In this document: in pieces, positions 51,001 through 54,465 of the stretch
Layout of the letters: the number at the start of each line of letters is the position of its first letter
How positions within the stretch are numbered: the stretch's first letter is position 1
Origin: Hyposmocoma kahamanoa
Taxonomy: Eukaryota > Arthropoda > Insecta > Lepidoptera > Cosmopterigidae
Assembly (NCBI RefSeq): GCF_003589595.1
Contig: NW_020654810.1
Coordinates: forward strand, 7,868,880 to 7,932,879
Reading direction: 5' to 3'
Length of the DNA: 64,000 nt
Notes under the pieces: model-generated
Database searches by the model: none
Told to the model about the DNA's origin: nothing
The model's input: the letters and a program-made list of their open reading frames with translations, nothing else
Position numbers and translations under genes: made by a program

Positions 51001-52817
51001 TTGGTCGATTTGAAGTGAAACAATTGACGACACCCGGTAATTATTTGGCAGAATAGTTTTCAAATAGTTTTTCGGGTAAAAATGTTGTAATAAATCGTTT
51101 TACTTTTTAACTACAGAAACTAATGTATTTTGTTTATGTGAAATGTATTTTGTACTGTTAACTTAATAATGCAGTTTTAAATAAATATTTAAAAACGACA
51201 ATATAATTGCAAGTGAGCCGTGTACGCGGGAATGGCATGTATAGATCAGATTTTGTGCGTTAATTCTTGATTACAATCAACACAGTCAATAAATATCTTT
51301 ACACGGTCAATTCAAGTAATTCTAATAGTATAATAATTGCATTGATTGTAACTTAAATCTTTTGTAAATGAATAAATATATATTGTCACGTCATTCGTGA
51401 AAGCGTAATAGTAACCCTAATTTCACCCAACTTACATTCAAAGCAATATTGTAAAAGAAATTATTGTAATGGCAAAGCTATTATATGGTAGACACGAATA
51501 AAAATAGATAATGCTGATATGTTGTAGAAATGATAGACAGTATAGAAAGAAAGTACGATAGATTCGTGTGGTAAAATTAGAGCTTGTCCTAGTACAATTT
51601 CCGGTCTTGCTAAACAAGAACATCCTCAAAAAATAAAAAAAATCGCGTTCTTTTCGCTTAACATAATTCATGTACTTTGTAAAAAATGTACCTTAATCAG
51701 ACACATATAAATAATTGCAAAGTCAATAAATTAATCGAATTACAATAAATAGTGTTCATAATTATAATATGAGTAAGCTAAGTAACTATATGCGCTTACC
51801 AGTTATTTTCCTGACATTAGTAAAACAAAACTACGAATTTATTTCGCGTATTAAACGACCAGAAAAAAGATAAAAGCACTAACGAAAGCGGAATTAGAAA
51901 CCGTTCACAATTTGACGGTGACTGTACTTGTTTCAACGCAGCCATGTGTGGCTTTGGTTTATGGTCATTGTCCGTTTCAATGAATTTGAGAAGCACACAG
52001 GTAATTTGTGGGTAAGTGATGTCAAAAAATATGGGAAAGTGTTTTTGTTTGCAGTTTTTATCAAGATTGTTAAGTATTTTTGAATAATAAACAAATTACA
52101 ATTGAACCTACCTAGGAACCAACCTGATTTTGATGGCTTCTTCGAGTTTTTTTTGTTATCCTTTAGTTTATTACCCTTAAAATATGTAGAGAGCCACCCG
52201 GGGTTTTTTGGTAAGCAGGCGATTTTCTCATTCTGCGATTTTTTGTTAGGCGTTGTTGGACGACGAGTGGTAGAACGACGGGTAGTTGGTCGGCGTGTTG
52301 TCGTCGAGGTAGTCGTAGTCCTTCGTCGTGTCGTCGATGGTCGCCGAGTGGTACTCGGCTTTTTAGGAATTGGCTTCGCCACTTGCACCACGCTACTTTC
52401 CTCCACCCACTCATCATCAACTTCAAAGGTATATTCATCATCAACTTCAATGGTCTGTTGTACTTTCTTTATAGGATGTTTCACAGATACACTAACTACA
52501 GCCGGTTTTTTTGTCATAATAAAATTAGCGTGACTTTGAATGTTAATAGTGGTGGACTTAATAATGTTCTTTTTATTTTGACCTTTGGCGGTCTTCACAG
52601 TCACGTTCACTTTGGGAACTTTACCCCTCAGTATCACTTTGGCACTAGTTTTGTTAAGTCGCGGAGGGCGGACGGTTTCATAAGAGTCGTAATCGTCCCA
52701 CATGACAAAGGGGTCGAAGGATTCCGAGTCGGAGTTTTCCGCGGAGTAATGCGGGCGGTGTACCACGAGGGCCACCGCGCACGCCAGCAGCGCAAGCAGC
52801 GCCAGGCGACGCGCCAT
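14842..52817 (-). CDS. Secreted M14 carboxypeptidase-like protein, nine exons over 38 kb, altered active site
   Basis: M14 carboxypeptidases remove C-terminal residues from extracellular substrates using zinc. Nine exons join in phase: 52817-52112, 41059-40797, 38420-38178, 37108-36899, 34975-34816, 34015-33865, 27463-27274, 16369-16223, 15054-14842. The total is 2283 nt, 760 residues; typical M14A proteins have about 420. Order: signal peptide (ARRLALLALLACAVALVV), a roughly 300-residue extension with a Thr/Arg block at 155-189, a propeptide (about 330-404), and the catalytic domain (about 420-755). Zinc ligands are H503 and E506 (DGGVHAREW) and H647 (SLHAYSQSW). Changed relative to bovine CPA: Arg127 to M561 (RLWMKTRS), Asn144 to D594 (GVDADRNW), Tyr248 to R698 (EIRQPASG), catalytic Glu270 to D722 (YHIDLRD). 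Arg145 is kept (R595). A roughly 16-residue insertion precedes GVDADRNW. It is thus probably a pseudoenzyme or specialised enzyme, not a routine digestive carboxypeptidase. It may resemble large cuticle-type insect proteins, but I cannot name an orthologue with certainty. Confidence 0.88.
15055..16222. other. Carboxypeptidase-like intron 8
   Basis: AT-rich intron of 1.2 kb. No repeat or coding content recognised. Confidence 0.5.
16223..16369 (-). CDS. Carboxypeptidase-like exon 8: third zinc ligand
   Basis: Encodes VYMSLHAYSQSWLIPSSHAH, where His647 corresponds to His196 of CPA, then a helix ending SDLYGTKYK. Acceptor acttccag, donor gtaatt, phase 0. A 55-bp inverted repeat lies just upstream in the intron. 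Confidence 0.88.
16398..16560. mobile_element. Foldback element with 55-bp arms
   Basis: ATTCCAGAACTCTACTCAAT and the following bases to 16455 recur almost exactly inverted at 16497-16551. A third partial copy of the end motif (GGGTCGTATTTCCAG) sits in the loop. The outer edges, roughly AGGGTCSTATTCCAG, look like terminal repeats of a MITE. It lies 30 bp upstream of exon 8. Confidence 0.6.
16561..16969. other. Intron 7 spacer, nothing recognised
   Basis: AT-rich. No repeat family or coding sequence noticed. Confidence 0.4.
16970..17440 (+). repeat. Two adjacent copies of the ACCGACTTC repeat (family E)
   Basis: 16970-17120 is the 3' part of one copy (GATACCTCAGAAGTAGTCCC then TTTTAGTACTCAGTACTGA). 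17150-17440 is a second, starting CTTCATAAAAGGAGGAGGTT and ending TTTTGAGGTCGGTTTTTTTT. The two ends of this family are inverted relatives (ACCGACTTC / GAGGTCGGT). Very common in lepidopteran DNA; class uncertain. Confidence 0.6.
17490..18030. mobile_element. Candidate MITE with 34-bp perfect palindrome
   Basis: Ends GACTCGGAACTCTTCGATAT (about 17493) and, inverted, GATTCAGAACGATTATC (about 18024) are imperfect terminal repeats. Numerous TTCGAATACGA/CGTTCGATT motifs lie inside. 17968-18001 is an exact palindrome centred on CGTACG. Confidence 0.45.
18045..18430 (-). mobile_element. Non-LTR retrotransposon ORF2 C-terminus fragment
   Basis: A minus-strand frame of 67 codons contains MFAGARVDSFNAIIRKK and SLLSRLRGSTDTILQVI, like the tail of jockey/CR1-type reverse transcriptases. 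Its 5' side abuts the retroelement tail copy at 18437 on the opposite strand. Confidence 0.55.
18437..18745 (+). mobile_element. Retroelement 3' region, copy 2
   Basis: Matches 2019-2335 along its length. Ends with a GGCTGAAGG...GTGGCC hairpin and AATAAATTTAAAAAAA. Confidence 0.6.
18746..19147. other. Intron 7 spacer, nothing recognised
   Basis: AT-rich. No clear repeat or coding signal. Confidence 0.4.
19148..19385 (+). repeat. tRNA-headed SINE family A, copy 1
   Basis: Head TGCCTCCGTAGCCTTACGG through GGTTTGATTCCC (box B) at about 19200, body TGGGTGTAATTTGTGGTTGT and TGTCCATGGCACCCGCGACA, and a TTATTATTATT tail. Shared with 41894, 49146 and 56097. Confidence 0.8.
19395..19545 (+). mobile_element. 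RTE-type LINE 3' end fragment
   Basis: Contains CAAAAGAGGAGGCCTATTAC then CCAGCAGTGG and a GATGAAGAGATGATGA tail. This matches the usual end of lepidopteran RTE reverse transcriptases (WR..EEAY..QQW). Frames are broken. Confidence 0.5.
19868..20292 (+). repeat. ACCGACTTC repeat (family E), near-complete copy
   Basis: Starts ACCGACTTTAAAAAAGGAGG and ends TTTTGAGGTCGGTTTTTTTA then GTACTCTGTACTGAGATTAT. The ends are inverted relatives. No coding sequence. Confidence 0.65.
20293..21088. other. Intron 7 spacer, nothing recognised
   Basis: AT-rich. No coding or repeat signal I can support. Confidence 0.4.
21089..21170 (+). repeat. Repeat family B fragment
   Basis: CTGCCGCCAGGCAGAAATTG then GTGGCAGTACTTCCCTGGAC and GGAGCTCTACTGCTACCG, the 3' third of family B. 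Confidence 0.6.
21487..21668. mobile_element. Palindromic Penelope-like remnant
   Basis: Left arm GGATTTAAATCGCGTATATT then TTTTTTCAAACAAACCG. The right arm is its inverse (CGATTTGTTTGAAAAAAAC, ATACGTGATTTAATGAAATG, then AACTATTTTTCC). The centre holds CCGTGACCATGACCCCTGTA. Same design as 55345-55975. Confidence 0.55.
21669..22961. other. Intron 7 spacer, nothing recognised
   Basis: AT-rich DNA of 1.3 kb. No coding frame with protein character; no repeat family noticed. Confidence 0.4.
22962..23192 (+). repeat. Repeat family B copy with internal deletion
   Basis: GGTGGTAAGCGACACGGCTG, CAGTTGCAGTGCCACTCAGA, then the GGTGGCAGTACTTCTCTGGA end. The middle (CAAGTCCCATGTGCCTG) is missing. Confidence 0.65.
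23567..23825 (+). mobile_element. Mariner 3' end fragment (older family)
   Basis: Encodes the transposase C-terminus in broken frames (KNQLRGQRFSSP, EEYEKYVSEIVTEEWHKCF, ending GKYFEKQ-stop). The terminal repeat CCGGAAACTTATAGTGCGC lies at 23803-23821. Same family as the copy at 5190-6222. The 5' two thirds are absent. Confidence 0.75.
23826..24310. other. Intron 7 spacer before the intact mariner
   Basis: AT-rich, with TATAATA-type low-complexity sequence at 24235-24290. Confidence 0.4.
24313..25595 (+). mobile_element. Complete cecropia-type mariner element
   Basis: The 1283-bp element has near-perfect terminal inverted repeats of about 26 bp (TTAGGGGTTAAAGTATGAAA then TTGCCG; one mismatch at the outer end) and a TA target duplication (24311-24312 and 25596-25597). 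Size, repeat start (TTAGG) and coding content match mariners of the cecropia/Hsmar1 group. It lies within intron 7 of the carboxypeptidase gene, antisense to it. Confidence 0.92.
24498..25517 (+). CDS. Mariner transposase, intact, DD34D
   Basis: Cut-and-paste transposase acting in the nucleus on its own terminal repeats. The 339-residue frame is unbroken; the family usually has about 340-350. The N-terminal paired-type helix-turn-helix domain spans about 1-110 (RRGTNAAETARNI, then STNERTVRFWFKRF). The linker motif WVPHDL is at 114-119. The catalytic triad is D151 (VTCDEKWILYDN), D243 (LLHDNARPH) and D278 (YSPDLAPTDYHFF), with 34 residues between the last two. YSPDLAP is canonical. The start ATG at 24498 is 185 bp inside the left terminal repeat, and the stop is 78 bp before the right one. 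All key residues are present, so recent activity is plausible. Close similarity of motifs to the transposase half of human SETMAR places it in the cecropia group. Confidence 0.95.
   Translation: MDTAKIRVIFEYEFRRGTNAAETARNINAAFGEGSTNERTVRFWFKRFRDGKFDLKNEPRGRPPTQVNNDELREIVEADPSQTTQELAAWFNVTLPTILTHLRQINKIKKYEKWVPHDLTDLQKETRVETCVALLNRYRNEGILDRIVTCDEKWILYDNRKRKMQWLTPGQMPQQCPKAKLTNKKVMVTVWWSQHGVIHYSFLRSGQAITADVYCAELRTMLTKLAVKQPRLMNRSSPLLLHDNARPHTARETILTLQELQLETIRHPPYSPDLAPTDYHFFRDLDNYLRDKKFSSQEAVQNAFTQFVQSRSSEFYRKGINNLPIRWQQCIDNNGNYFD
25650..26830 (+). repeat. Repeat family B, long copy split by a MITE
   Basis: Left part 25650-25778 (GACGAACAAGTTGTGCGCCT through TGAGACATAA). Right part from 26345 (TAAGTTGACAAGTCCCATGT, then AGGAGCTCTACTGCTACC at about 26488). 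It continues to about 26810 with TTTGAGCAAGCGCATCCCAG and TAAGCATAATTGCTTGATGA. The continuation beyond GCTACC is shared with 42280-42420, 58950-59160 and 59520-59600 in inverse orientation, so the full family is about 600 bp or more. Confidence 0.7.
25779..26344. mobile_element. MITE with 20-bp terminal repeats, nested in repeat B
   Basis: Ends CGTCGCCTTACTTTCTCAAA and inverted CGTCTCCTTACTTTCTCAAA (19 of 20). A subterminal inverted pair CTTATTCCCATCTGAT / ATCAGATGGGAATAA gives a foldback form. Flanking TAA on both sides resembles the 3-bp duplication of PIF/Harbinger elements. 566 bp, non-coding. Confidence 0.72.
26831..27273. other. Intron 7, proximal to exon 7
   Basis: AT-rich, no repeat family recognised. 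Ends at the exon 7 donor. Confidence 0.4.
27274..27463 (-). CDS. Carboxypeptidase-like exon 7: GVDADRNW and disulfide region
   Basis: Encodes ECVGVDADRNWDYHW (family GVDxNRNW; Asn144 is Asp), then SRDPCADNYAGPHPFSEPET, the conserved cysteine loop and SEPET motif. Acceptor cgtacacag, donor gtacgt, phase 0. Confidence 0.88.
27464..28431. other. Intron 6, first part
   Basis: Short open frames only. No repeat family recognised. Confidence 0.4.
28432..29340 (+). repeat. ACCGACTTC repeat (family E) split by about 680 bp
   Basis: 28432-28580 holds the start (CTGACTTCAAAACAGGAGGA, AAAAAGGTACCTCAGTAGTG). 29259-29340 holds the end (TAAATTAGGGGATGAATCC, CAAACTTTTGAGG). The sequence between is AT/T-rich, with no clear terminal repeats, so insertion is inferred only. 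Confidence 0.45.
29478..29580. repeat. (GT/CG)-rich and (GA) microsatellite
   Basis: GTGTGTGTGTGTGCGTGAGAGAGAGAGAAAG preceded by imperfect GTGCGT repeats. Long antisense frames here are simple-repeat artefacts. Confidence 0.85.
29801..30077. mobile_element. Foldback MITE with 23-bp arms
   Basis: GAAAAATTCCTTCTATCTGA plus CAG (29801-29823) is repeated exactly inverted at 30055-30077. The sequence following the right arm (TTCGACAAA...TTCGATTTTTGTATTAAT) also occurs at 47610-47650 and, diverged, near 38020-38080. Confidence 0.6.
30355..30410. mobile_element. Penelope-like arm fragment
   Basis: TAGGTTTTCGCGATTGTTAC then GGAAATGAAACTATTTTTCC and GGATTTA, the outer arm of the element at 55345-56010. 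Confidence 0.5.
30411..30849. other. Intron 6 spacer with AT microsatellite
   Basis: An (AT)n run lies at about 30568-30592. Nothing else is recognised. Confidence 0.4.
30850..31134. mobile_element. hAT-like MITE (CATTGACTTACAA), copy A
   Basis: Terminal inverted repeats CATTGACTTACAATTATATG and CATTGACTTACAAATAAATG. A perfect 8-bp target duplication CTTATAAC lies at 30842-30849 and 31135-31142. 285 bp, non-coding. A second copy is at 62076-62303, in the opposite orientation. Confidence 0.85.
31143..32150. other. Intron 6 spacer, nothing recognised
   Basis: AT-rich 1 kb. No repeats or coding sequence noticed. Confidence 0.4.
32151..32345 (-). repeat. Repeat family B, partial, inverted
   Basis: ACTGCGTTCCGGTTTTGTAG, GTGCTGGTGAAATTATAGGC and ACCATCAGGCGCGTTCGTTC in the order expected for a minus copy. 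The middle is deleted. Confidence 0.6.
32410..32580 (-). repeat. tRNA-headed SINE family C, inverted copy
   Basis: GGGGATCAAACTCGGGACCT is an inverted box B, with CCACGGAGGTCGTC at the head side. The body ACCAAAGCACTTGTTTTATA is shared with 35390, 56930 and 61674. Confidence 0.6.
32590..33864. other. Intron 6, last part before exon 6
   Basis: AT-rich, with only short open frames. An inverted pair around 33395-33480 (AAATAAAAATACGTAGCTTT / CATATTTTTATTTAATAAAC) is weak. Nothing further. Confidence 0.35.
33865..34015 (-). CDS. Carboxypeptidase-like exon 6: NPDGY and altered Arg127 position
   Basis: Encodes YEVLKQADFYILPVLNPDGY, then HSHTHDRLWMKTRSRL and ADDYYVG. The family motif is RLW-R-KTRS; here the codon is ATG (Met) in place of Arg127, which polarises the scissile carbonyl in CPA. 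Acceptor ataactag, donor gtgagt, phase 2. Confidence 0.87.
34078..34236 (+). repeat. ACCGACTTC repeat (family E), short copy in intron 5
   Basis: TGACTTCAAAGAAAGGAGGA, TGGGTACCTTAGAAATGGTC and TTTTGAGGTCGGTTTTTTTA. The middle is deleted. Confidence 0.6.
34255..34492. repeat. Repeat family B, head-to-head composite
   Basis: 34255-34425 is a plus copy (CGAGACGAACAAATTATGGT ... GTAATACTCATATTACTG). 34430-34490 is a minus fragment (CAACTGCTATGGACAGGCGT). The junction is within GGTGGCAGATCTTTGC. Confidence 0.6.
34816..34975 (-). CDS. Carboxypeptidase-like exon 5: first zinc-binding motif
   Basis: Starts with a Lys-rich insert (about 12 residues, KENEKDNKKKWK) before HMKPAVWLDGGVHAREW. This contains zinc ligands H503 and E506 and the substrate-side Arg (R505, position 71 in CPA). 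It continues IAPAVATWMIHAL. Donor gtatgt, phase 1. Confidence 0.88.
34976..35389. other. Intron 4, first part
   Basis: No recognised repeats. A minus open frame at 35111-35392 has no known motif. Confidence 0.35.
35390..35620 (+). repeat. tRNA-headed SINE family C
   Basis: CCCGGGTTCGATTCCCGACC is a near-perfect box B at about 35452-35472. The body contains TATTGTTTCGGGTCTGAGTG and CCATAACACAAGTGCCTTAT. No tRNA cloverleaf is completed. Confidence 0.75.
35650..36898. other. Intron 4, remainder
   Basis: AT-rich; short open frames only. No repeat family recognised. Confidence 0.4.
36899..37108 (-). CDS. Carboxypeptidase-like exon 4: start of catalytic domain
   Basis: Acceptor ccaacag, donor gtatta. 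Seventy codons. Contains LTWRRYHRYADILRYLEYLQ and IELIPLG-type sequence (IVELIPLGRSSEGLPLVAVK), matching the M14 start (YH.Y.EI...L, then IG.S.EGR.L). Confidence 0.87.
37109..38177. other. Intron 3
   Basis: AT-rich. A short inverted pair CATGAACTCTTATTAC / GTAATAAGAGTTCATG at about 37191-37207 and 37304-37320 brackets about 130 bp, a possible small MITE. 38015-38090 resembles the tail of the foldback family at 29801. Confidence 0.4.
37191..37320. mobile_element. Candidate small inverted-repeat element in intron 3
   Basis: CATGAACTCTTATTACGATT and inverted CATGAACTCTTATTACAGTT are 130 bp apart. No target duplication is obvious. Confidence 0.45.
38178..38420 (-). CDS. Carboxypeptidase-like exon 3: M14 activation peptide
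   Basis: Encodes NYNGYQLLRAYP, then GSGLMWWTPPS, ILVPPDLLADVKDFL and DFDVVIWDLQ, the fold signature of the M14 propeptide. The acceptor is a tandem NAGNAG (AAGAAG): 38420 or 38417 both keep frame, differing by one Lys. Donor gtaagt, phase 0. Confidence 0.87.
38421..40796. other. Intron 2
   Basis: AT-rich 2.4 kb. The only structure noted is a hairpin at 40174-40210, with 18-bp arms (GATTATCTAATGATAGAT) and one mismatch. No repeats or coding sequence recognised. Confidence 0.4.
40797..41059 (-). CDS. Carboxypeptidase-like exon 2: Trp-rich linker
   Basis: Acceptor ttccag before 41059, donor gttagt at 40796. Phase 1 to 0. It encodes LVSRVYNWISKSTWFGGSWF, a TTTTEAPEPVTVTTSWFQSL segment, and an acidic stretch ending YQLGNFQ that leads into the propeptide. 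Confidence 0.83.
41120..41345 (-). repeat. Repeat family B, inverted copy in intron 1
   Basis: GTGGCAGTAGCACCCCTTGC, AGTGCTGGTGAAACTATAGG, CATGGGACTTGTCAAATTTA and AGCTCTGAGTGGGAACTGCA in minus order. Confidence 0.65.
41453..41889 (+). mobile_element. GC-rich repeat fragment, possible PIF/Harbinger end
   Basis: Begins TAGGCGTCCACAGATCCGCA and contains a second GCGTCCACTGATCCGCATCG, giving internal repeats of CGCACGNACCGCACG type. A short frame from 41744 (MEKSGIGNTIAADTV) could be the start of an accessory protein but is cut off after 44 codons by a SINE. Superfamily is a guess from the CGTCCAC terminus. Confidence 0.35.
41894..42105 (-). repeat. tRNA-headed SINE family A, inverted copy
   Basis: AGGGAAACCCTGTGTCGCAG, CACCACAAATTACACCCAAA and CCTCTGCGTGGCAGATTAAC, then CGGCCACGGAGGCAGT at the head. 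Confidence 0.8.
42280..42665 (-). repeat. Repeat family B, long inverted copy
   Basis: Includes the extended end (CGTCAAGCAATTATGCTTAT, ATGCGCTTGCTCAAAGAACG) and the standard body (TGCCGCCAGGCAGTAATGTG, CATCACTTGGTATC). Confidence 0.7.
42760..42895 (+). mobile_element. RTE-type LINE 3' end fragment
   Basis: GGAGAGCGATGGAGAAATTT then CGACCTTTGGCCAGCAGTGG encode an ERWRN..FGQQWDT-like end typical of lepidopteran RTE elements. Confidence 0.5.
43040..43225 (-). mobile_element. Non-LTR retrotransposon ORF2 C-terminus fragment
   Basis: The minus frame contains FSAILRKRVTSLIGREWGS and NSLLRTVADRNDGPILYQW, similar in layout to the fragment at 18223-18426. No intact domain. Confidence 0.5.
43230..44180. 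other. Intron 1 spacer
   Basis: AT-rich apart from a GC-richer CATAGGCGGCGTAGGCGCAC stretch at about 43755. A short family D piece lies at 44095-44160 (CAGTACAGGAAATTACCTAG). Confidence 0.35.
44220..44570 (+). mobile_element. LINE 3' end fragment (CR1/jockey-like)
   Basis: CGAGCGGCTAGGGAGTGGAA and the following bases encode RAAREWNSLPADF, then KSRVN-type residues after a frameshift. This is the WNSLP...F..FK..VN end common to many insect LINEs. Confidence 0.5.
44571..45064. other. Intron 1 spacer with TA-rich runs
   Basis: (AT)n at about 44980-45003. No gene or repeat family recognised. Confidence 0.4.
45065..45345 (+). repeat. Repeat family B, near-complete copy
   Basis: AGTGATGGAATGAACAAATC, AGTTGCAGCGCCCCTCAGAG, CAAGTCCCATGTGACTGTAA, TAATGCTCACATTACTGTTT and GAGGTCTACTGCTACTGC in order. 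Confidence 0.75.
45346..46008. other. Intron 1 spacer, nothing recognised
   Basis: AT-rich. No coding or repeat signal I can support. Confidence 0.4.
46009..46543. mobile_element. CATCGAG MITE family, complete copy
   Basis: Terminal inverted repeats of about 29 bp: CATCGAGTATATAACCAGAA at the left; the right end reads TCTGGTTATATACTCGATG. 535 bp, non-coding. I could not identify a convincing target-site duplication. Related copies lie at 12815-13168 and 50637-51065. Confidence 0.75.
46544..47365. other. Intron 1 spacer, nothing recognised
   Basis: AT-rich. Repeated CATTAACTAC/CCATTAATTA-type short motifs at 46640-46740 are low complexity. Confidence 0.35.
47368..47635. mobile_element. Foldback MITE with long imperfect arms
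   Basis: TCGAACACAAAGAAAAAATC ... TTACTGTGAAATAAGTAATA is mirrored by TATTAGTTATTTCACAGCAA ... GAATTTCTTTTTGTGTTCGA. Arms of about 90 bp enclose a loop of about 60 bp. Related to 29801-30077 by its right flank. Confidence 0.6.
48109..48345 (-). repeat. Repeat family B, inverted copy
   Basis: GCGTTCCGGTTTTGAAGGGT, CATGGGACTTGTCAACCTAT, GGCAGTGCCCCTCATATCTT and CCATCAGGCGCACGACTTGT. Confidence 0.75.
48346..49030. other. Intron 1 spacer, nothing recognised
   Basis: AT-rich. Short open frames only. Confidence 0.4.
49036..49115. repeat. (AT)n-rich microsatellite
   Basis: Runs of ATATATAT broken by GAGATATAGATACAC. Confidence 0.85.
49146..49372 (+). repeat. tRNA-headed SINE family A, best-preserved copy
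   Basis: TGCCTCCGTGGCCGAACGGT (box A region) and AAGTTCGATTCCCGGGCCGG (box B), then the family body and a TTATTTATTTATTTATT tail. A true tRNA is excluded because the acceptor arm does not close. Confidence 0.85.
49499..49545 (-). repeat. SINE family A tail fragment
   Basis: TAATAACGCACACAAACATA then CCCTGCACTAGAGAAATCCT, the inverted 3' end only. Confidence 0.55.
49620..50065. mobile_element. Penelope-like remnant with inverted arms
   Basis: Arms GGCGATTTAAATCCGAAAAA and TTTTTCGGATTTAAATCGCC lie around a centre near 49750, with matching outer flanks (TTACATTTTGGTAATGTTGT / AACATTACCAAAATATGAAT). Further right, GGGCCCGAAACGTGGTTTGT is the inner motif of the element at 55345. Confidence 0.55.
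50440..50636 (+). repeat. ACCGACTTC repeat (family E), partial
   Basis: AACCAGATACGAAAAACAAG, GGACGTTCTCAATTCGACAG, CCGATTTCGATAATTC and GGGGTACCTCACTAGTACTT. The 3' end is lost at the junction with the CATCGAG MITE. Confidence 0.55.
50637..51065. mobile_element. CATCGAG MITE family, inverted partial copy
   Basis: Starts CATCGAGTATAAAACCAGAA and runs as the reverse complement of 46009-46543, ending inside GGCAGAATAGTTTTCAAATA. The far terminal repeat is missing. Confidence 0.65.
51066..52111. other. Intron 1, proximal to exon 1
   Basis: AT-rich. A 77-codon minus frame at 51438-51671 is not protein-like. Ends at the exon 1 donor. Confidence 0.4.
52112..52817 (-). CDS. Carboxypeptidase-like exon 1: signal peptide and Thr/Arg-rich extension
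   Basis: I chose the ATG at 52817 because a classic signal peptide follows directly (two Arg, then 15 hydrophobic residues). An upstream in-frame ATG at 52889 would add 24 Arg-rich residues in front of it. The exon encodes acidic stretches (VDDEYTFEVDDEWVEE), then a TTRR/PTTRR low-complexity block of about 35 residues like the mucin-type linkers of insect extracellular proteins, then PKNPGWLSTYF and SKSGWFL. Donor gtaggt at 52111, phase 1. An antisense open frame at 52102-52533 is a shadow of this repeat. Confidence 0.85.
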
Positions 52818-53030
52818 GTAGCGAGCGAGTGCGCATGGCGAGGTGCGCGAGCACTGTCCACGGGCGAGCCGCCGTCGCCGCCGGCGCAACCACCTTCCCT
52901 GCCACTGTCATTATGCGCGCGATGTCGCTTTCAACGTTCCCGCCACCACTAGGTCAGCCCACCCGACCTAGCTCTCCATCCACTTGTTGAGTACATACCG
53001 ATATCAAATCGCATATTATGGAGTTGAAAT
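52818..53030 (-). promoter_or_regulatory. Carboxypeptidase-like 5' UTR and promoter region
   Basis: GC-rich (CGCCGCCGGCGCAACC), in contrast with the AT-rich surroundings, as expected around a first exon. No TATA box is placed with confidence. An in-frame upstream ATG exists at 52889. Confidence 0.4.
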
Positions 53031-54150
53031 TTACGTGGAACATTATATCGTTATACGTTTAATACAAGGCTTATTTGAAAGTAGCATGGGCAAAGAATAA
53101 CAGTGAATTTTCCCACTTCAGATACTTTGCAAGTCTTTAGTCAAGAGGTAATAAAATCTAAATTAATAATATCACATCTCTACTTTATTACGCTAAAATA
53201 TTTTACACCTTAATTTATTATCGTAGTTTTCTCCGATAGTAAACAAATAAACCAAGGCGTGAAATGTAGTTCACGGGCACGCTTCGCTTCTTGACAAAAT
53301 GCGCATGCACAGACGAACGAGGCTCCGGCGAGAGCCGCCTCCTTGTAACCCGTGAACATCGCACTATGGAAAGTGAAGGTCAGTTCTTTTTTATATTTTT
53401 CGAGATACACTTTTTATTTTTTTTATAAATACACTGAGAAATGTAAAGGTTTTTAAATGTATAAAAAACGTCGTGATGAAAAAAAAATTATGCAAAATTT
53501 TCTCTCATAACCTCTTTTTCTTCCAAATCTTATGCAACAAAATATACACGATTTGTACGCGAAAAATAGTTTTATAATCATAGTAGTAATATTATAATAG
53601 TTGCATAAGCGAATCAAACAGTCTCTTTTATCGACTGTGTTTCAATATTGTGCCTTGATCAGATGCTGTAGTGTACCTATATAATTACTGATAAATATCA
53701 TGAAGCAACCGCACCGCTTAGCGCGTTGCTTCGTAACGGTTGTTTCTACGTTAGCCACTCTTGTTATGATTTCTTTTATATCTTTAAAAACCGCAGCTGC
53801 AACTTTTTACAAATATGTCACTCGAAATAATACTATATAAAATAATATAAATTTAGAAGCTTCGACCGACTTCGCTAACAGTCAATACGTTTCGTAAGTT
53901 TGATAAAGATTTGTCTCCATTTTCCATTATGACTTTTTGTTTCCTTTACGCAGTAAATGTGAAAAAACAACTACGTTTGAATTATGTGAGATGTGTTTTG
54001 TAGACATATATGTAATAGCATATGGCTTTACCTAACAAAATCAATACGAATTGCAACGTCGCAAGACTCGCAAATTACAAAGTTGTACTGTTCAACGAGG
54101 TGAGTATAGGAAAGAACGATAAGTTGATTCTCTTTTTTTAACCCCCGACG
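53031..54150. other. Intergenic, nothing recognised
   Basis: AT-rich. A GC-richer tract at 53265-53370 (AGGCTCCGGCGAGAGCCGCC) carries a short minus open frame without known motif; it could be a repeat fragment. Confidence 0.35.
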
Positions 54151-54159
54151 CAAACAGAT

Positions 54160-54290
54160 TTAATTTTCTGTACTATGAGTACCAGAGCAACGGAATTCAC
54201 TCCGAGCTACTTTCCAGAACACCCACACCAGAACCCATTCCTGGGTTCTACCGTGAATCGAACCCGGAACGTCCTCATACATCATATTTT
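54160..54290 (-). repeat. tRNA-headed SINE family D, inverted
   Basis: TACTATGAGTACCAGAGCAA, ACACCCACACCAGAACCCAT and CGTGAATCGAACCCGGAACG (inverted box B). Confidence 0.6.
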
Positions 54291-54294
54291 TTTG

Positions 54295-54465
54295 TAATAT
54301 CAGGTGACGGGATGAACAAGTCGTGCGCCTAATGGTAAGCTACACACCTGTCCATAACAGTTGCAGTGCCACTCAAAGCTTTAAATCGCAAAGATCTGAG
54401 GGGCACTGCCAATGCGCCCGACACCTTGAGACATAAGTTGACAAGTCCTGTGTGCCTGTGGAGAA
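54295..54465 (+). repeat. Repeat family B, 5' part
   Basis: TGACGGGATGAACAAGTCGT through AAGTTGACAAGTCCTGTGTG, then unrelated sequence. Confidence 0.7.

Noticed and set aside
52102..52533. 143-codon plus-strand open frame with Val/Arg repeats
   Set aside because: It is the exact antisense of the Thr/Arg-rich exon 1 of the carboxypeptidase; codon repeats keep both strands open.
52818..52889. Upstream ATG at 52889 as the true carboxypeptidase start
   Set aside because: It would bury the signal peptide behind 24 Arg-rich residues; the ATG at 52817 places the hydrophobic core at the N-terminus. Not excluded as a minor form.
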